A DNA stretch of 64,000 bases, taken from positions 434,001 through 498,000 of the forward strand of contig WTXI01000013.1 in assembly GCA_022376515.1 (NCBI GenBank), given 5' to 3'. Of this stretch, positions 1 through 12,195 are shown in pieces. Position numbers and translations under genes: made by a program. Each line of letters starts with the position of its first letter. The stretch's first letter is position 1. The notes below the pieces were generated by a model. The model was not told the origin of the DNA. It worked only from the letters and a program-made list of their open reading frames with translations, and did not search any database. Origin of the DNA: Lactifluus volemus (lineage: Eukaryota; Basidiomycota; Agaricomycetes; Russulales; Russulaceae).

Positions 1-1
1 G

Positions 2-310
2 AGGTAACTTATCTGAACGCAAACGGCAATCTCAAGGCCCCGGTCAAGATAGAAGATCCGGGATTAACTGCATTTGAGTTTGGGCGCAGGGGCAGGGCAG
101 CTTCTCCCATCAACGGTATCACGCGCCTTCCGTCCATAGATCCTGCCCCGGGCTTCTGGCTCGTAAAGAGTTCTGTATTCCTATCACAATTCCTGGGCTC
201 GAACACGACGGATTCATATGGTGAGCATCGTCTTGGCAGGTTCTCAGTGATCAGAGTGATTTACACCGTGCCAATATCCTTGGAAGCCAAGGATCTCATC
301 CTTCCAGGAA
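2..310 (+). other. Open frame at left edge, unrecognised
   Basis: An open frame enters from the left edge and stops with TAA at about 308-310. It contains a DP..TAFEFGRR stretch that faintly recalls the haem-binding loop of cytochrome P450s (F.FGRR.CPG), but the cysteine and the following glycine are absent and nothing else of a P450 is visible. It could be the last exon of a gene that starts outside the window, a P450 relic, or chance. The region 311-666 shows no supportable gene. Confidence 0.2.
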
Positions 311-670
311 TCGCGCAAGCATAAATGTCGTGGGCGCACATGGTAAAGCCATTAAGCAAAGAACGACGAACGTGCGTGCCATGGCTCAAGAAAGTCAAAG
401 GCGCTCGGTTGAGCCTCGCCGGTTATGTGGCAATAGGATTTGTACTGTACTATATTTCCCTGTTGTATATATGTCGTTGTTCACATGGTTTCCCTACTCG
501 AACGCGGAAAAGTAACGGAACAAGGGCTAAAAAGCGACTAATTGAGGACTGATCTGGAAGCAGAGGCTAATCAGGAACAGGGCACCTGCCACCCCGGGCA
601 TGGCGCGTCACCTCACTGGCCAGACTAAGTTCAATTCAACACGATTGCTGTGCAGGCAAAAGCTTCGTGT

Positions 671-677
671 TTATAAG
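671..677 (+). promoter_or_regulatory. TATA-like box of S1/P1 nuclease gene
   Basis: TTATAAG lies about 55 nt upstream of the nuclease start codon at 731. Spacing and sequence fit a TATA box; no transcript data are available. Confidence 0.35.
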
Positions 678-730
678 GCGGTTGCTCTCCGCATTTAAGG
701 CCCTTTACACATCCCGACCGCTAAATCGTT

Positions 731-2053
731 ATGCGGCCGTCCATCATCCTCAATGTCGCGACCATAGCTGGCCTTGCCAGTCTCCCAGGCGCATTAGCCT
801 GGGGCGCGGCAGGTACGTTCACTTACTACCTCCGCTCTCAAACACAGCTAAGTGTGAACTTTCACGACAAGGTCATGAAATCGTCGCGACCATCGCTCAG
901 TCGCACCTCGATTCGAAAGTCCTAAATAGTGTCTGCGCCATCCTCGCCTCCGATTCGAGTGGTATCATCGACTCGACTTTTGTTGTCGATCATCCAGCGC
1001 GTTCCGGCGTCAGTGCCGACCCACCCTGCTACCTCGCAACGGTGGCCACCTGGGCCGACAAGATCCGCATGCACGCACGGTGGTCGGCACCACTACACTT
1101 TATCAATGGCGTCGGTGATCACCCTCCGGATAATTGCCTCTTTCCGGGAGCGGACGGCTGGGGGGGTCCTGAGCGTGCCAACGTCCTTGACGCGGTCCAA
1201 AACGTCTCTACCATCCTAACCGGATTCGTATCGGGGTCCGAGGACGTCATTGCGGGTGGGGCCCCAGAGCTGGCGCTGGAGGCGCTCAAGTTCCTCATTC
1301 ATTTCGTGGGCGATATGCATCAACCGTTGCACCTGTGCGGGCGTGATCGTGGCGGTAATAGCGACAAGGTGACTTTCGACGGGCGCGTCACGAGTGCGTC
1401 ACCCTTTCTCTCCTCTGTTTGTTTTCCCTTTCTTATTGTCTGGGTTACTTGTACCCCCAGATCTTCATTCGGTTTGGGACAATAACCTGATTGCCAAGGC
1501 GCTACGGCAAACTCCGAAAAACTACAGCCGTCCCCTTCCGGTACCTGCCGTAGAATCCTCCCTCCGAGGTGCGATTTACGACCCGTATGTCCGTCGCGTG
1601 GTGTGGGAGGGCATCGGCGTCGGCAAAGGTCACGGCCGCTGGGAATCTGAAGTTGACTCGTGGTTGTCCTGCGGTTCGGGTCCCAAATCATTGGTCTATG
1701 GGGGGCAAGAACAGCCAGCTCAAGAGGTACTATTTGCCGGTAAACCGAAGCGTCCCAAAGGGTCAGGCCCACCGGAAACAAGTGACACGGATACGCTCTG
1801 CCCGTACGCGTGGGCTGCGCCGATTCACGCGCTCAACTGCGCCATCGTCTGGCCCGCTGAACTCGATAACCCGGGCTCAGTGGCGCCACTGGGCGGGCCC
1901 CGTAAGGATTATCTCGAGCTCGACACGGCGGAGTATACGGGTCAAATCGAGAAAGAATGGATCATTGAGAAGCTTCTGGCGACGGCCGGCGTGCGCCTCG
2001 CGGGGATCCTCAATAACATATTCCTGCCGCAGCAGCTGGAGACGTGCGATTAA
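731..2053 (+). CDS. Secreted S1/P1-type single-strand nuclease
   Basis: Zinc-dependent S1/P1 nuclease, expected to be secreted and to cleave single-stranded DNA and RNA to 5'-mononucleotides. Exons 731-812, 872-1393 and 1461-2053 join in frame to 398 residues. The first 23 residues are a signal peptide ending ALA, so the mature protein begins with Trp, which is itself a zinc ligand in this family. Other ligand positions are visible: GHEIV next to the N-terminus, ATWADK (Asp), PLHFIN (His), the HFVGDMHQPLH block and NLHSVWD after intron 2. Both introns (59 and 67 nt) have GT-AG ends and restore GHEIV and VTNLHSVWD. Length is somewhat above the usual 300-350 residues because of a longer central and C-terminal part. 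It sits alone on the plus strand, tail to tail with the NIPA gene. Family assignment is firm; exact substrate is inferred. Confidence 0.93.
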
Positions 2054-2341
2054 ATCCTCTTCCTATTTCTTTTCCGCCTATCTAATCGTATTATGATCAC
2101 ACGATTTGCGTGTGAGATGCCGCAATATGTATTGTATCCTCAGTAGAGGTGTCTCTTGCTTTTTGACTATTGATTTCTCAGTCGCTAGGAAATGTGAAAA
2201 GGTGTTGTTAAGTATTGCGGCCATTCGCCGTATTGGCATGCCTGTCGTGGGAAAGAAAAAGCTCAAGTGCATTAAATAATACGAGTAACACAGTAGTCCA
2301 GGTTGGTATGGTGTAAAGCCGACCGCATGGTGGCAAGGGTA

Positions 2342-3926
2342 CTATGACCGCCGCAACTCCGAGTCACCCGACGTCGCCGTAGGTGAGCCCGAGTGACTAC
2401 GTGTGCGTCGTTCCTCCGCGCGTAGCCGCGTCCGTTCCGTCGCTGCCTCGAGCTCGTCATCCTCCCCATCCTCCTCCTGCAGACGCTGCAGGCCGAGCTC
2501 ATGCACGGAACCATTCGGTGCGTCCTCCTCGAACGCGTCGAAAAGTGGTGCGTTTGAGCTGAGCGTGCGCGAGCTGCGCCGCGCATGCCCAAAGTTGATC
2601 CCTGGCGTGGACGGGGCGGGCCAGCCGTCGATCGAGGGGCGGCCTTGGAGGGAGAGTCGCGGATGAAGGATACCGTTCTCGAGCGCGTGGTGACCCGTTA
2701 CTGCGGGTTTGCGCGAGAGCTCGAGGAGGTGCATGCCGATGAAGATGGTGATGAAGCCTGCGAGGAGAGAGATGGTATTCACGGGGTTGTCGGTGTTGAT
2801 GCCTTGGAAGAGAATGAGGGACGCGACGATGGTGGCAGTTGAGAAGCAGACGTAGTACAGGGGGTTCACTCTGAATAGCTCAATGTGTGAGGGTCAGCAA
2901 GATGAGGAGGGCAACAAACGTACACGTTGGTGGAGAAAGTATCGAGGGCTTTATTGAAGTAATTCATTTGGACCATTATGCAGAAGGCTACCACTAGTCC
3001 GAAAACATACGTGCTGACGTATACGAACTGATTGCTGCCGCCAAGGGTGAGCTTCACAGCAATGCCGAAGCCTTTAACTGCCATGATAGAGACTGAGCCA
3101 ACAAGTGAACATATGGAAATGTACACAAGTGGTTTTGAGCGACCATACGTGGGCGCGACGCCGTAGACCATAATAAGCGTGAATACAAGCACGCAAAAGC
3201 AATACATCAAGAACCCTGTGCGTCATAAAACTGAGTAGAGCGCAACATGAAGGAATGGGAATGAAGAAGTACCAGGCTGAATGGCATATACTAAAATTTC
3301 GTCAACTGTTTGGATATCTTTATCGGCAGGTGCATGAAGCACGATAACCAATGAGCCTAGAAGACAAATGGTGCATCCGAGTCGGCCCAGATGTCCTAAT
3401 TCTTCTTCCAAGAGGTATGAGGCGAGAATAGCGCTGCGTGACAGGTCAAAAAGTCGTTGCCTCGATGACATTACAACCTACGCACCCAATGATGACACTC
3501 AATGAACCCAAAGGAGTAACCAATATTGGTGGAGCAAAAGAATAAGCAGCAAAATTTGCCACTGGCGAGAGTAGAGTGTCAAGCGTAATTCAATCAAAAG
3601 AATCGAATGCAACGCACGTTCACCCAGGACCACTGGCAGCGAGTGACTGTGGGGTTAGGAATTGAAGTAGAAATGCCAAGCTAGGTGCTCACTCAGGGAC
3701 ATTCCTGCCCACCAGATGGGGTTTTTGAGGTATGAATGATCATCAGATGCTTGAGCATACGAACTCCCTCTATCTCCTGCGTCATTGAGACCCTGAGTGA
3801 CGGGTAAATTGGGTCATCCGACTACGTGGGGGTTGCATGTACCTTTTTGGTGATTATAAAACTCGATCCGATTGCCACAGTACCTGAGACCGCTAGAGCG
3901 AGTCCGATGTACTTGTCTTCGAGCAT
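2342..3926 (-). CDS. NIPA-type magnesium transporter
   Basis: Integral membrane protein of the NIPA (DUF803) family, expected to move Mg2+ across plasma or endosomal membranes. Seven exons on the minus strand join in frame to 418 residues: 3843-3926, 3693-3792, 3618-3632, 3486-3561, 3273-3433, 2924-3215, 2342-2870. Exon 3 is a 15-nt micro-exon. Recognisable family blocks are KYIGLALAVSGTVAIGSSFI at the start, YLKNPIWWAGM, ANFAAYSFAP, VTPLGSLSVIIG, VLHAPADKD, the hydrophobic middle, and DTFSTNVVNPLYYV. About nine membrane segments are followed by a polar C-terminal tail rich in Ser, Arg, Asp and Glu, likely cytosolic. I chose the ATG at 3926 because it gives the short N-terminus usual for NIPA proteins; an upstream in-frame ATG at 4037 would add 37 residues without family resemblance. 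The promoter is shared with the divergent aminopeptidase gene. Confidence 0.9.
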
Positions 3927-4189
3927 GAAAGGTGGGAGGGAAAAGAGAGAGAGGTGTGACCCGAGGTGGTGAGTGTGTGCGAAGATTAGCTTTGTGGGGT
4001 GTGAACGCGTGAACCGGAGAGAGAGCCTCAGGGACAACGTCGCAGTCGCAAGGGGTCAAATTTTACCTGTCTAAAATCATCTAATCTAATCTCACTTTAT
4101 TTTCATACTGTTCTACCACATTTTCTGTTGCTTTTACTGAGTATATCTATCGATTCAACAACAAAGAAGTCGAGACGCTTTCTGCTCAC
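3927..4189. promoter_or_regulatory. Divergent promoter region, NIPA / aminopeptidase P
   Basis: This 263-bp gap separates two divergent start codons, so it must hold both promoters. It is AT- and pyrimidine-rich near 4080-4140 with repeated CTAATCT. I see no clear TATA box or known operator. Confidence 0.45.
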
Positions 4190-7010
4190 ATGCTCATCAC
4201 CGCTGTGCGCGTCTTTCAGCTCCGTCTTCCCACACAATCTATTCGCTTTCTAAGACCACCACGTTCATATCGCTCATTATCAACCATGGGCGCCATAGGT
4301 ACACAAACAGTCGACACGAGAGAAAGGCTTTCAGCCCTACGTAGTCTCATGGCTGACCGCAATATTGACGCATATATTGTGCCGAGTGAGGACCAGCGTA
4401 GGTGTTCTACCTGTTCGTTTCGAGAAACCAGCTCACACATTGTCTGCACATTTCCAGATTTCAGCGAGTATCCTGCAGAGTGCGATAAGCGTCGGGCATT
4501 CATCTCTGGGTTCAGTGGCTCTGCTGGTTTGTCCCTCAATGCCCACGCAACTCTCGATTTTGATCCCCTTCAGGCACTGTGATCGTGACAAAGGACAAAG
4601 CATATCTTTTCACAGATGGACGCTACTTCCTTCAGGCAGGGCAACAACTTGATACGTAAGTCGAAACAGTGCCAAGTTGAAGCCGACTTTTAAATCTCGG
4701 ATACCCCCAGAAACTGGACGTTGATGAAGCAGGGTCTGCCTGGTGCGTTCTCACGTAATACCCTAGCAATATACCCTGAACCCGCAGCAGATGTACCCTC
4801 TTGGCAAGAGTTTGTGATCAAGGCAAGCACGCACGTTTCTCGGTACAGGCACTGTATATCACACTTTGGTGTCTTAGAACATGGCCTCCCCCGCCCGTAC
4901 GGGAATAGATCCCACATTGATCACTGCTTGTACGTCCACGTCGATCCTCTCGATCAGAACCTCATAGGCGTGTCCCAGCCGAAGACAAGTCCTTGACCGG
5001 AGTGGATCTCACATACAATGAGAATCTTGTCGATCTGGTCTGGGGCTCTGCGCGGCCTGCGCGCCCAAAGAACCCCGTCTTTACCCTCGATGTCAAGTAT
5101 GCTGGCCAAAACTATGCGGACAAGCTCGCGCGAGTGCGTGAAGAGATGGAGAAGCAGAAAGCGCGCGCGCTTGTGGTGACGATGCTCGACGAAGTCGCTT
5201 GGCTGTTCAACTTGCGTGGTGCTGACATCGAATTTAATCCTGTTTTCTTTGGCTATGCAGTCGTCGCTGCCGATAGCGCAACACTCTTCCTCGACCCCGC
5301 CCAGGTCACTCAGGATGTGCTCTCGCACCTCGGGCAGGACGTTCAGCTCCGTCCGTACGACGCATTTATCCCCTACCTCAAGGACCTCGGAGCTGACCTC
5401 CAGGTACGTGGGTCACGCCAACTCTCGCATCAGCCTCTGATGTTCAGTTCCTGCCTTAGGATGGCCAGAAGGTTTTGATTGGTGATAAAACAAGTGTTGC
5501 AGTTGCTGTGGCGCTTGGACACACCTACACCAACATTGTGCGCTCGCCCGTTGCTGAGTTCAAGTCTATCAAAAATGCGACGGAGATCGAAGGTTTTCGT
5601 GCAAGTCACATCAGAGATGGGTCAGCGCTCGTGCGATACTTTGCGTGGCTGGAGGAGCAACTGAATCAAGGAGTGGAGTTGTCGGAAAGCCAGGGCGCTG
5701 ACCAGTTGGAAAAATTCCGTTCGTGAGTATCTCTACGCGTACCCACATCAGCCGACCAGTAGCGAGGCACCGTACTGACCGCGAGCTGGGCAGAGAATTG
5801 CCTTTATTCAAAGGCTTGTCGTTCACAACTATTTCCTCGACCGGGCCCAATGGAGGTGTGTAAAGTGTCCATGCAAGCCCTCTTGTCCTTAGAGCTTCGC
5901 GACAGCGATCATCCACTACTCACCGGATCCAAATGATTGCGCTATCATCCGTAATGACCAAATATACTTATGTGACTCGGGTGGTCTGTTAGATTTGCTG
6001 TTCTCACCGCCTCTCATACTGACAAGCTATTTTCAGGGCAATACATGGATGGTACGACTGACGTGACGCGCACACTGCACTTTGGCACTCCAACAGCAGA
6101 ACAGCGCCGTTCGTTCACGCGCGTGCTTCAAGGACACATTGCTATCGACACCGCTGTATTTCCAAGCGGAACTTCTGGTAGGTTGCTCGTTGTCAGAGAT
6201 GGTCAAAGTGCTAATGAAACTTATTCGAATTCTAAACGTTCAGGGTACAATATGTGAGCCAGGCATTCGACTCAGATTAAAACTACTCTATAAAAACAAC
6301 AACAGCGATACCTGGGCAAGGAGGTACTTGTGGCGGGATGGGCTTGGTGCGTTGTCTTTCCTGTGCCCTCAGTGTTGGGAATTCAGCCATGTGCAGATTA
6401 CCGGCACGGCACTGGCCATGGCGTTGGTCACTTTTTGAATGTCCATGAAGGTACATAATGTCCTTCCATGTAGGCTGTGCTGAAGCTGGTTTTGCAGGTC
6501 CGCAAGGAATTGGCACGCGAATCGGTGAGGAATAAAACTGGCATATGTCTATCAGCCTCTCAATCTCTACGAATAGCGTATAACAACACGCCGTTGAGAG
6601 CTGGTATGACTGTATCTAATGGTAAGTATCCCCACCTCGTCCGATTTATAAGCTCACATAAAGCACAGAGCCGGGTTACTATGCCGATGGCGATTATGGC
6701 ATACGCATTGAGAACGTGGTGATCGTATGCGATGCCAAGACGCCACATAACTTTGGGGACAAGGGTTACCTTGGATTTGAGCATGTCACTATGGTATGCC
6801 TGCTTGCTCTCGTCTCTCAAAGGACGTGCTGACGCACTTTCGCGAAAGGCGCCTATGGGTCGGAGCCTTGTCGATGTGTCCCTCCTCTCCGTAGAGGAAC
6901 GTGGGTGGGTGGATGGATACCATAAGGAAGTATGGGAGAAACTTTCGCCTCTGCTAGAGGGCGACGCGAGGGCCAAGGTTTGGCTCCATCGCGAATGCGC
7001 ACCGCTATGA
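4190..7010 (+). CDS. AMPP: Xaa-Pro aminopeptidase P (18 exons)
   Basis: Metallo-aminopeptidase of the creatinase fold that removes N-terminal residues preceding proline, using two Mn2+ ions. Eighteen exons join in frame to 635 residues: 4190-4397, 4458-4526, 4574-4655, 4711-4742, 4788-4822, 4878-4929, 4979-5403, 5460-5722, 5794-5855, 5906-5980, 6037-6177, 6244-6253, 6306-6346, 6397-6450, 6498-6524, 6577-6621, 6669-6793, 6849-7010. The two creatinase N-domains come first ([24 protein letters not shown]). The metal site follows: DSG...[11 protein letters not shown] near residues 430-445, HGTGHGVGH near 500-510, [17 protein letters not shown] near 541 and GFEH near 578. Intron 5 appears to be GC-AG (GC at 4823). 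The first 32 residues are Arg/Leu/Ser-rich without acids and look like a mitochondrial presequence; Met33 (4286) would give the cytosolic form. Last exons are partly duplicated at 12.0-12.2 kb. Confidence 0.93.
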
Positions 7011-7493
7011 TGCTGTATCTAAATTTCTGGGGTCGAGTCGTGATTGCACCAACGTGTCGAATATTTAGAGACCGAGAGATCTGAGGCCTCTCTGTCCACG
7101 TTCCATTTAGGACTTCTGCTTTTGTGAACATCCAACATGAGTGAGCGAGGCAGACAAATGGAAGCAACACCCGCAAAGGCATTTCTTGCCTCAAGAAGAA
7201 TCGGTGTGACATACAGGGGTAGATTAAGCGCTGATAGAGAAACGCGCTGTTGCTGCACCTCTCTTAGTCTAGATCTGCATACGCAGAAGGAGAAATGGAT
7301 CCAACCATCCAACCATGTCTCGCTCCCGGGCCGACGTTCTCAATCTCACTGTGTTCCAGACCAGGATCAAGTGATCGTGGGCTATTGGTTTGTTGACTCG
7401 CCATGCGGTGCCAAGGTAAATGCGCAATACTTAAACACCTTTGGGTTCCGAGTCACTTACACGCGTTCTTCCTCACTTTCTTTTCCATTCCCC
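7011..7493 (+). other. Spacer and promoter of helicase copy 1
   Basis: No gene seen. The last 50 bases resemble the region just upstream of helicase copy 2, including ACACGCGTTCTT followed by a pyrimidine tract and CATGGTA, so the core promoter and 5' UTR were part of the tandem duplication. Confidence 0.5.
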
Positions 7494-10400
7494 ATGGTAG
7501 CCTATTGTCCCACAGCCATACGCGGCGGAACTTGCACAGACAGCGAATGTCCTAATCGCCACGATATCTTACGCTGCGAGCCCTGCAATTGCTCTTTCCC
7601 CGCTGCGTTGCTCGGTCAACATGAGAACGGGAAGAATCATCTTCGCAATGTTGCCTCGCGACCAAGACCCTCGACTGTCCCACCGGAACAACTACAAGAT
7701 ACCTCACCGTCATCCGGTAGCGACGCACCAACGCCTGCTGCAGACCCACGCGTCATTGTATCGGATGAAAGTGGCCTTGATTTCGTTGTGGAGCGAACAG
7801 GAAACGCCGAGAATCCGTCCTTTTCTTCCGTCAGCTTCACCATTCTCATTACCAAAACCGAGTTGCCGTCTAGTCTTTTGGTGGAAAGCTTGACCCTGGA
7901 TCCCCTCTCGAATACTTGGTGCGAGTCAATTTGTATCACTCTATTCAAAGAGCTCACATCTCTTCTGGCAGTTTCACTGCCACTCTTGTCAGTGAGTCAG
8001 GGAAGGTCCGACAGAAAAGATCATGCAAAATCTCGTAGCCTTTCAAGCGCCTCGTCTCGGTAATTTTCGCGCGTTCTTGAAGATCACTCTTGTCGATAAA
8101 TTGCGACCGGACGATCAAGACTTTACTGTGACACGTGAGCTACGTGGGCGTGCTATCCTCCCCGGCGACCAAACTAGCAATGGAGATACCTCCGAGACGG
8201 TGACGGCTGTCCGTCTTGGGTGTGAAGGGACGGGAATCACCGTCTCTCCCGAACCCGTTCTCGAATTCTTAGTAGAACGCCCGCAGTCCGACATACCATT
8301 CGCAACGCAGACCAGGAAACTTGTCATCAACAAGTCTTCGCTACAACCGTTGGTCTCCTTCGTGGCAGCTACGTTGCGCTCACGAGATTCAGTGGCTGGG
8401 TAAGTCCAAGTCTGTAACTTTGGCTGTACATTTATCATTTTCCCGAATAATAGCTTGTTTTCTGCAAAGTTCGAGGGTGATTCTATGCGTATCAAGCCTA
8501 ACCGTCAACGGACCGTCACGGTGTCTTTCACGCCGCAGCGAGACGGACTCTATGACGCAGTACTCGAGCTTACCTTCTATGACCGCAAACGTGAGGCGGA
8601 ATTCGTGGTCGAACGGACACTGTGTGGGGTGGCCAGGTCATTGCTGTCAAACAACGATAATGAAGACCTTTCATCCGACGAAGAAGAGGTGTTTCTGGAC
8701 AGTGATGACACTGGTATCTCTGTCTCGGATGAGGACGGTGTGGATTTGGGTATCGTCGAACGCAAACAACCGGATGGTCCCTTTGATACTCTCACAACTT
8801 CGCTCACCATCAGAAATGCAGAGGGCTCCCCCTCTGTGATTCTCCTAAAGGCGAGAATCAAGACAACGGATGAGAGTGAACCTAGGTGGGTGGTGACGCC
8901 TGCCTACTCTTTCTTGATGTTGATCAGCTGCCCCAGCTTTGCGGTGTCTTTCGACGGGGGCTTTCACCCTATCCACCCCGGCGCGGAGAGCACAGTACAT
9001 ATAACATTCAGACCCAAATTCGCCGGGTTTTTCCAAGAAATACTCACGCTGGTGTTCTACGATAGCCAACGTTCGGCTCGGTTCATTGTTGTCAGGACGT
9101 TACAAGGTACTGCCGGGTCCGACAGGACCACAATCACTTCGAATATCTCAACAAAGAAATGCATGCCCGACGTACTGTGGGTCAACAGGTACCACCGCGA
9201 CAGATTAAACTGCTATGGCCTGCGGACCGACCTCGAAAGTCAAGAAAACTCCCGGAATATGAGGTACCACCAGTAGTCCAAGCAGCAGTAGACAATGTTA
9301 CGCGTCCTTACGATGAGGAAGCGCCACACCTCATTACGGCTTTGAACACTCCAGCTTTAACTATGGACACTTACGCACAGTACTTCAAGGCGCTAGTGAA
9401 TGTTGAGGATGGTCACCAGCAGTATGTCCAGTATCTTTCCATTCTCGTCTTGAAAGTAACGTGGGTTAGGCGAGATGTTCTGAACCTGCCTCAGTATGAA
9501 GTTGAAGTTCGGCAACGCGGTCAGCGATCACCGAGGTACGTTTCCCTACTGGGCCACGCATGTCGATTTGTTCACAGAGCGTGTAGTGTTGAGATCGAGA
9601 ACAAAGATGAAGATCTTCTCCCAGAAGTTATGATCGGGGATTTCCTTTGGCTAGACGACGTTCAGGACGATATACGCTATGAAGCACGCATAACGACGTT
9701 GCTGTGTTCGAGCGATCTCGAACTGCAGTACTCAAGATGTCGCTTAAATTACCGACAGATTTCAATCTCTACCGAGGGGCGACATTCACATTACGATTCA
9801 GACTTAATCGCATCACTCTCCGTCGCCAATATCACGTGTTGGCAACATCATTCACACCTCAGCGTCGGCTCTTGTTCCCTTCTGTTTCTGATATCAAACC
9901 AATCGAACGTCGTCTCTCAAGAGCTGAGATTGACGATCTCCAGTTGTTCAATGAGAGCATCCGCGATGACGAGCAACAGCTGCAGACGGTAATTTCGCTT
10001 TTACAGCAACCAAAAGGCAATGTCCCGTTCATCATCTACGGACCGTGAGCACGATCCCACCGTTTCACCTCTGCAGTATCTCTGACCGATACTGGCCGTC
10101 ACTCGACAGGCCAGGGACGGGTAAAACGTGTACTGTCGTCGAAAGCATTATCCAGCTAGTACGCCGTGATACAACCGTCAGGGTTCTCGCATGCACTCCG
10201 AGTAATGCAGCTGCGGATCTACTCGTTCAGCGTCTAGCCTTCGCAGGGTTGACCGACAAGGAGTTGTTCCGTTTGAATGCTTATTCACGCAGCGACGAAG
10301 AAATGCCCGAAGACGTACAAGCATTCTCCGCAATACCGGATCATGCAACCCTACTGGCCTACCGAGTCGTGCTCTCTACCTGCTCTTCGGCAGGCATGCT

Positions 10401-11641
10401 GCAGACGTTGAACGTCCCTCCTGGGCACTTCAGTCATATAGTCATTGACGAGGCTGCGCAAGCGGAGGAACCCCTTGCGATGATCCCAATTGCCGCTTTC
10501 TCGACTACTTCTACAAACGTCATCCTTGCGGGCGACCCACATCAATTGGGGCCCGTTATCAGGTCGACCACGGCCTCCAGATCCGGCCTGGGGAAAAGTT
10601 ACCTCAAGCGATTGATACTCATCAGTCAAGTTTACGGGCTGGATGCACACGGTGGAACAACGTGAGTCACACTTTTCTCTTTATCACCGGCAACCCTCAC
10701 AAAGGCAACGTAGGATCGTCGACCTTCAGCGGAACCGCCGCTCGCACGGTGCAATTATTGCATGGCCGAACCGGTACTTGTACGAGGATAGAATGCGTGC
10801 TTGCGCGAGTGAAGATGTCACACACCTCTTGCTCGATTCGACGGTGTTGCCAAAGAAGCGCTTCCCTGTCGTGTTTCATGGGCTCAAAGGGCGTGAGCGG
10901 CGTTCGAGGCATTCCTCGTCCTATCTCAACGTCCACGAGGCGTCAATCGTCCGCGAGTATTGCCAGAAGCTTACTACGGATCCTGAACGGAAGATCTGTG
11001 AGTTTGACGCGGTTTGTTCTCAGCCATTTTACAAAACCGCCCCGGTGCAGACCCGCAGGAAATTGGCGTAGTCGCACCCTATAGGGCTCAGGTCAGAGCG
11101 ATCCGGGATTTGCTGAAAGCGGCAGACTTGGCGGGTGTTGAGGTGGGCTCAGTCGAGCAGTTCCAAGGACAAGTTCGTGCAAAGCGACGTTATTGCGAGA
11201 TGGTAGTGCTAACTCTTGCGCCCTTCAACCTAGGAACGAAAAGTGATCATTTTCGCCACAACTCGAAGCAATTCCGCAGTCGACAAACGGAGAGCGTTGG
11301 GTTTCTTACAGCATCGCCAACGTATGAATGGTCGGTAATTTCTTCTCATCAATGTCAATGTATGAGGCTGACCCATCTATTTGTTAGTGGCCATCACACG
11401 CGCACAGGCATTGCTCATTGTCATCGGAGACACGGAAGTGCTAGGGAAGGACGAGCTTTGGCGCACCTTCCTGAACTACATTGTTTCGTCCGGAGGGTGG
11501 ACCGGGAAAACACCCAGCTGGAAGCAAAAAGATGAGGTCCCTGTACCGGGATACGACATTATCCCCAGGGATAAACCCGTGTATGGGGAGGGTTTCATCG
11601 GTGGGAAGAGTGTGCAAATTTATAGGTACAACCGTGAGTAG
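7494..11641 (+). pseudogene. MOV10/SDE3-like SF1 helicase, copy 1 (frame-damaged)
   Basis: Superfamily 1 RNA helicase of the MOV10/SDE3/Armitage type, a family tied to small-RNA silencing and RNA turnover. Exons follow those of copy 2: 7494-7918, 8001-8399, 8454-8885, 8928-9421, 9470-9535, 9578-10044, 10110-10661, 10714-10997, 11051-11172, 11234-11330, 11388-11641. The N-terminus has a CCCH finger (C-x8-C-x4-C-x3-H) and then a C2H2 finger (C-x2-C-x12-H-x5-H). Next come repeated beta-domain modules with a VSDE.GL.F.VER signature. Helicase motifs are [44 protein letters not shown] and VAITRAQ. Compared with copy 2, one base is missing near 9119-9126 and another near 9690-9696, and the intron 1 acceptor homologous to copy 2 leads to a stop; an acceptor at 8000 would restore the frame. 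It is a decaying duplicate, or the sequence has indel errors. Confidence 0.8.
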
Positions 11642-12019
11642 CGGAAAAGGAAGGACGGACAGACACCCTTCCTCCCTGGTTAGCTATTTCGTTCTGCCTC
11701 GCCAATCCGGGGTTCTACCTCGGCGCAAATCGTTACTTTCATTTGTCCAAGTTTTACGCATCGTGCATCGCATCGTGCATTGGGGCGTGTCTGGAACGTT
11801 GTATATGATGGAAAACTTCTGGAACCCATTGCTTCCAGGCAGAACGTTGCGAACTTCTACTGCGCCGCGTGCTTTGAGTGGTCATTAGTTCTTCCGCAGC
11901 AGGAGTGACATACTGACAAGGGGTCAACCTATTTCTACAAAACTTCCTGGCTACTTGGCTCCGCAAATTGCCTCCTTTGCTTCAACTCTGCAAGCGCCTT
12001 CCTCTGTCACCGTGCATGA
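11642..12019 (+). other. 3' flank of helicase copy 1
   Basis: No gene seen. CCTCGGCGCAAATCGTTA near 11718 resembles CCTAGGCGTCAATCATTG near 17114 downstream of copy 2, so part of the 3' UTR was also duplicated. Confidence 0.4.
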
Positions 12020-12195
12020 GGCGACAAGGATTACCTTTGGTTTGAGCATGAAACCGTAGTGCAACCCTATTGAACACTCTTCTCCGGAGATGAACGTGAA
12101 TAGGTGGGAGCATGCCATAACGGCACTGGAAGTGCGGATCCCCTTATTTAAGCGCGAGCCGCGAGGGCCAGAGCTTGGTGCCGACGTGATATGAT
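12020..12195 (+). pseudogene. Remnant of aminopeptidase P 3' exons
   Basis: The stretch from 12020 matches the aminopeptidase gene from 6755: about 31 aligned bases around GACAAGG.TTACCTT with four differences, up to TTTGAGCATG. A second match, CGCGAGGGCCA followed by a G-rich tract, lies at about 12160 and corresponds to 6965 in the final exon. The frame is broken and flanking exons are missing. It marks the left end of a tandem duplication of roughly 5.2-5.4 kb that ran from the end of the aminopeptidase gene through the helicase gene. Confidence 0.7.

Noticed and set aside
9..206. Minus-strand 65-residue frame at left edge
   Set aside because: No family resemblance; the plus strand has a longer open frame in the same place.
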